Part shown: one piece after another, positions 42,247-43,264 of the stretch
Numbering within the stretch: the first letter of the stretch is position 1
Layout of the letters: every line of letters begins with the position of its first letter
From: an uncultured Clostridia bacterium
Lineage (GTDB): Bacteria > Bacillota > Clostridia > TANB77 > CAG-508
Assembly: GCA_910589185.1 (NCBI GenBank)
Contig: CAJUSU010000012.1
Span: forward strand, 1-43,264
DNA length: 43,264 nt
Direction of reading: 5' to 3'
Program-made: the position numbers and the translations under genes
The notes under the pieces: model-generated
Seen by the model: the letters and a program-made list of their open reading frames with translations, nothing else
Told to the model about the DNA's origin: nothing
The model's database searches: none

Positions 42247-43001
42247 AAATCCACCTCCAAAATATTAATATCTAAACTGATAGGACAGTGGTCAGAACAA
42301 TCAACTTGTGAGTGTATATGTGCATCCAGAATTTTATCTTCTAAAAAATCAGATACTAAAAAATAATCTAGTCGCCAACCAATATTGTTTGCTTTTGAGT
42401 CTTTACCAACATTCCACCAAGTAAAGGAATTACCTACATTAGGATAAAAATATCTATAAGAATCAATGAAACCAACATTAAGTAAATTTTCAAATTCAAT
42501 TCTTTGGTCATCAATAAATTCTAAAGAAGAAGTGATAGAATGGCACACATCTAATTCAGAAAAAGCAATGTTAAAATCGCCACATATTATAACAGGTTTT
42601 ATATTATTCAAATTAGAAATATAATCAATAAATAACTCATCCCATTCCATTCTGTAATTAATGCGAGATATACCCAATTGAGAGTTAGGAACATATACAG
42701 TTACAAGAAAAAACGAATTATATTCAAGTGTAATGATTCGTCCTTCAACATCAAAGTCATCATTTCCAATGTTATAAGAAACAGATAGAGGCTTGTGTTT
42801 TGTGAATATAGCGGTACCAGAATATCCTTTCTTTGAACAGAAATTCCAAAATTGATAATATCCAGGTAATGAAGGTAAGACTTCTTGATATTTTGTTTCT
42901 TGAATACAGAAAAAGTCCGCATCAGAAGAATTAAAAAATGAAAAAAATCCTTTTTCAATACATGAATTTAATCCATTTACATTCCATGAATACATTTTCA
43001 T
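42243..43001 (-). CDS. ExoIII/AP-endonuclease-family nuclease, first gene of RT operon
   Basis: 252 residues with the full EEP-superfamily active site: W-N-V-N-G-L (N7), Q-E-T-K (E35), Y-V-P-N-S (Y103), G-D-F-N-I-A (D142, N144), W-R-L-D-Y-F-L-V-S (D212) and S-D-H-C-P-I (D237, H238). Such enzymes nick at abasic sites and digest 3' ends. AAAGGAGG lies 9 nt before ATG. Coupled to the RT through a 4-bp overlap, it may create or trim a DNA primer end for it. A normal repair exonuclease would not be expected in this position. Confidence 0.92.
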   Translation of the reverse strand: MKMYSWNVNGLNSCIEKGFFSFFNSSDADFFCIQETKYQEVLPSLPGYYQFWNFCSKKGYSGTAIFTKHKPLSVSYNIGNDDFDVEGRIITLEYNSFFLVTVYVPNSQLGISRINYRMEWDELFIDYISNLNNIKPVIICGDFNIAFSELDVCHSITSSLEFIDDQRIEFENLLNVGFIDSYRYFYPNVGNSFTWWNVGKDSKANNIGWRLDYFLVSDFLEDKILDAHIHSQVDCSDHCPISLDINILEVDL

Positions 43002-43024
43002 AGTAAAATACCTCCTTTTAAACT

Positions 43025-43065
43025 TTGTACTAAATTGTACTAATTTGTACTAGTTTATCATTATA
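43025..43065 (-). promoter_or_regulatory. ExoIII-RT promoter with three 10-bp repeats
   Basis: On the minus strand, -10 TATAAT (43065-43060) is followed by three direct repeats with exact 10-bp period, each starting TACAAA or TACAAT (TTGTAC on the plus strand at 43025, 43035, 43045). The -35 (TTCGGT) is weak and lies in a TTCGG/CCGAA hairpin (43073-43088). A repressor binding on one face of the helix, perhaps the small Xre protein, would block initiation. Confidence 0.65.
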
Positions 43066-43107
43066 AAAAAAATTCGGCAACAACCGAAACTTTTTTTACA
43101 AAAACTA

Positions 43108-43136
43108 TTGACCTTTTAGAAATTTATTTATATAAT
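43108..43136 (+). promoter_or_regulatory. Rightward promoter TTGACC-17-TATAAT at the right edge
   Basis: A near-perfect sigma-A promoter, divergent from the ExoIII promoter. An operator-like TACAAAAGAAAA box (43154-43165) lies between -10 and the ribosome site, matching 11 of 12 bases of the lysogeny operator box, so the prophage repressor may control it. Confidence 0.75.
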
Positions 43137-43153
43137 TTTATGGAAAGAAGCGA

Positions 43154-43165
43154 TACAAAAGAAAA
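43154..43165 (+). promoter_or_regulatory. Lysogeny-operator-like box at the right end
   Basis: TACAAAAGAAAA differs from the operator box TACAAAAGAAAT only in the last base. Located in the early transcribed region, as is the third box of the main switch. A single copy, so possibly chance. Confidence 0.45.
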
Positions 43166-43177
43166 GGGGAGGGACTA

Positions 43178-43234
43178 ATGATAACAAATAGCATAAAAGC
43201 CTTGCGAGAGTATATATATATATATCGGCACTTT
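43178..43234 (+). CDS. Short reading frame at the right edge, cut by a TA repeat
   Basis: ATG follows a strong AGGGGAGGG ribosome site and the promoter above. The frame reads M-I-T-N-S-I-K-A-L-R-E-Y-I-Y-I and stops after 18 residues just behind a (TA)6 tract (43211-43222). If the tract were 2 nt longer, the frame would stay open to the window edge (H-F-N-T-Y-E-G-I-K-L). It may be a leader peptide, a phase-variable start or non-coding; the gene beyond is not visible. Confidence 0.3.
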
Positions 43235-43264
43235 AATACCTATGAGGGAATAAAATTAAATTTT

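Noticed and set aside
40090..42300. Group II intron containing the RT gene
   Set aside because: No domain V/VI-like hairpin with the usual catalytic triad and GNRA-type loop is seen downstream of the RT stop, and an independent nuclease gene overlaps its start, leaving no room for an intron 5' part.
40177..43001. Retron
   Set aside because: No msr/msd-like inverted-repeat RNA was seen next to the RT, and retron RTs are shorter and lack a maturase domain.
40138..43090. CAACCGAAA direct repeat flanking the ExoIII-RT module (40138 and 43081), with AACCGAAAC also at 38333
   Set aside because: Nine-base matches in AT-rich DNA with a recurrent CCGAAA motif can arise by chance, and positions do not fit clean element ends.
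1..43264. CRISPR arrays, tRNA or rRNA genes, insertion sequences
   Set aside because: No regularly spaced repeats with unique spacers, no cloverleaf-like segments, and no transposase genes were seen.

Overview
The window is most of a temperate siphovirus-type prophage (cos-like, HK97-fold capsid) in a low-GC Gram-positive bacterium, probably a gut Clostridia. Evidence: AT-rich DNA, strong AGGAGG ribosome sites, consensus sigma-A promoters, P27/HK97-type phage genes typical of Bacillota, and a prepilin N-terminus of clostridial type (K-G-I-T-L-I-A-L-V-I-T) truncated at the left edge, which looks like the attachment site.

Layout, left to right. (1) 1-63, truncated host pilin reading frame; 138-1295, tyrosine integrase. 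(2) 1.3-2.6 kb, lysogeny switch: repressor, divergent Cro-like gene, DNA-binding/excisionase-like gene, and 12-bp operators spaced exactly 31 bp apart that sit in the promoter spacers. (3) 2.7-12.3 kb, early region: SNF2-type helicase split into two genes by a small extra gene, small acidic and coiled-coil proteins, an SSB-like protein with an ELPF tail, a CHC2/TOPRIM/DUF927 primase-helicase, an iteron-rich candidate origin, a C5 cytosine methyltransferase, a VRR-NUC nuclease and a RinA-like late regulator. (4) 12.3-14.6 kb, small accessory genes on both strands, with their own promoters and terminators. (5) 14.6-20.3 kb, a structured non-coding stretch, HNH endonuclease, GC-rich cos-like segment, S-adenosylmethionine synthetase, ParB-domain/DPPY methyltransferase, and small and large terminase. 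(6) 20.3-38.2 kb, portal, ClpP-type protease, capsid, connectors, tail tube, tail chaperones, tape measure, baseplate and collagen-like fibres, holin-like proteins and endolysin, ending in a long terminator. (7) 38.4-43.2 kb, cargo at the right end: an amidoligase + gamma-glutamylcyclotransferase pair, then, on the opposite strand, an ExoIII/AP-endonuclease gene overlapping by 4 bp a group II intron-like reverse transcriptase that has no visible intron RNA, followed by a small Xre regulator.

Three things stand out. First, I find six in-frame CGG codons in the recognised genes, and all six sit exactly where the conserved protein continues in the +1 frame (C5 methyltransferase twice, portal twice, tail chaperone, tape measure). 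No recognised gene uses CGG as an ordinary arginine codon. This suggests +1 recoding at CGG, or else a very specific artefact. Second, three late genes (major capsid, major tail, endolysin) have leaders whose ribosome site can fold against a CTCC arm, and an intergenic stretch at 14648-14684 is complementary to all three leaders, so a phage trans-acting small RNA is possible. Third, the ExoIII + reverse transcriptase operon is an unusual pairing that recalls the APE + RT arrangement of eukaryotic non-LTR retroelements and is a candidate defence or retroelement-like system. All functional statements come from motif reading; no database search was run.
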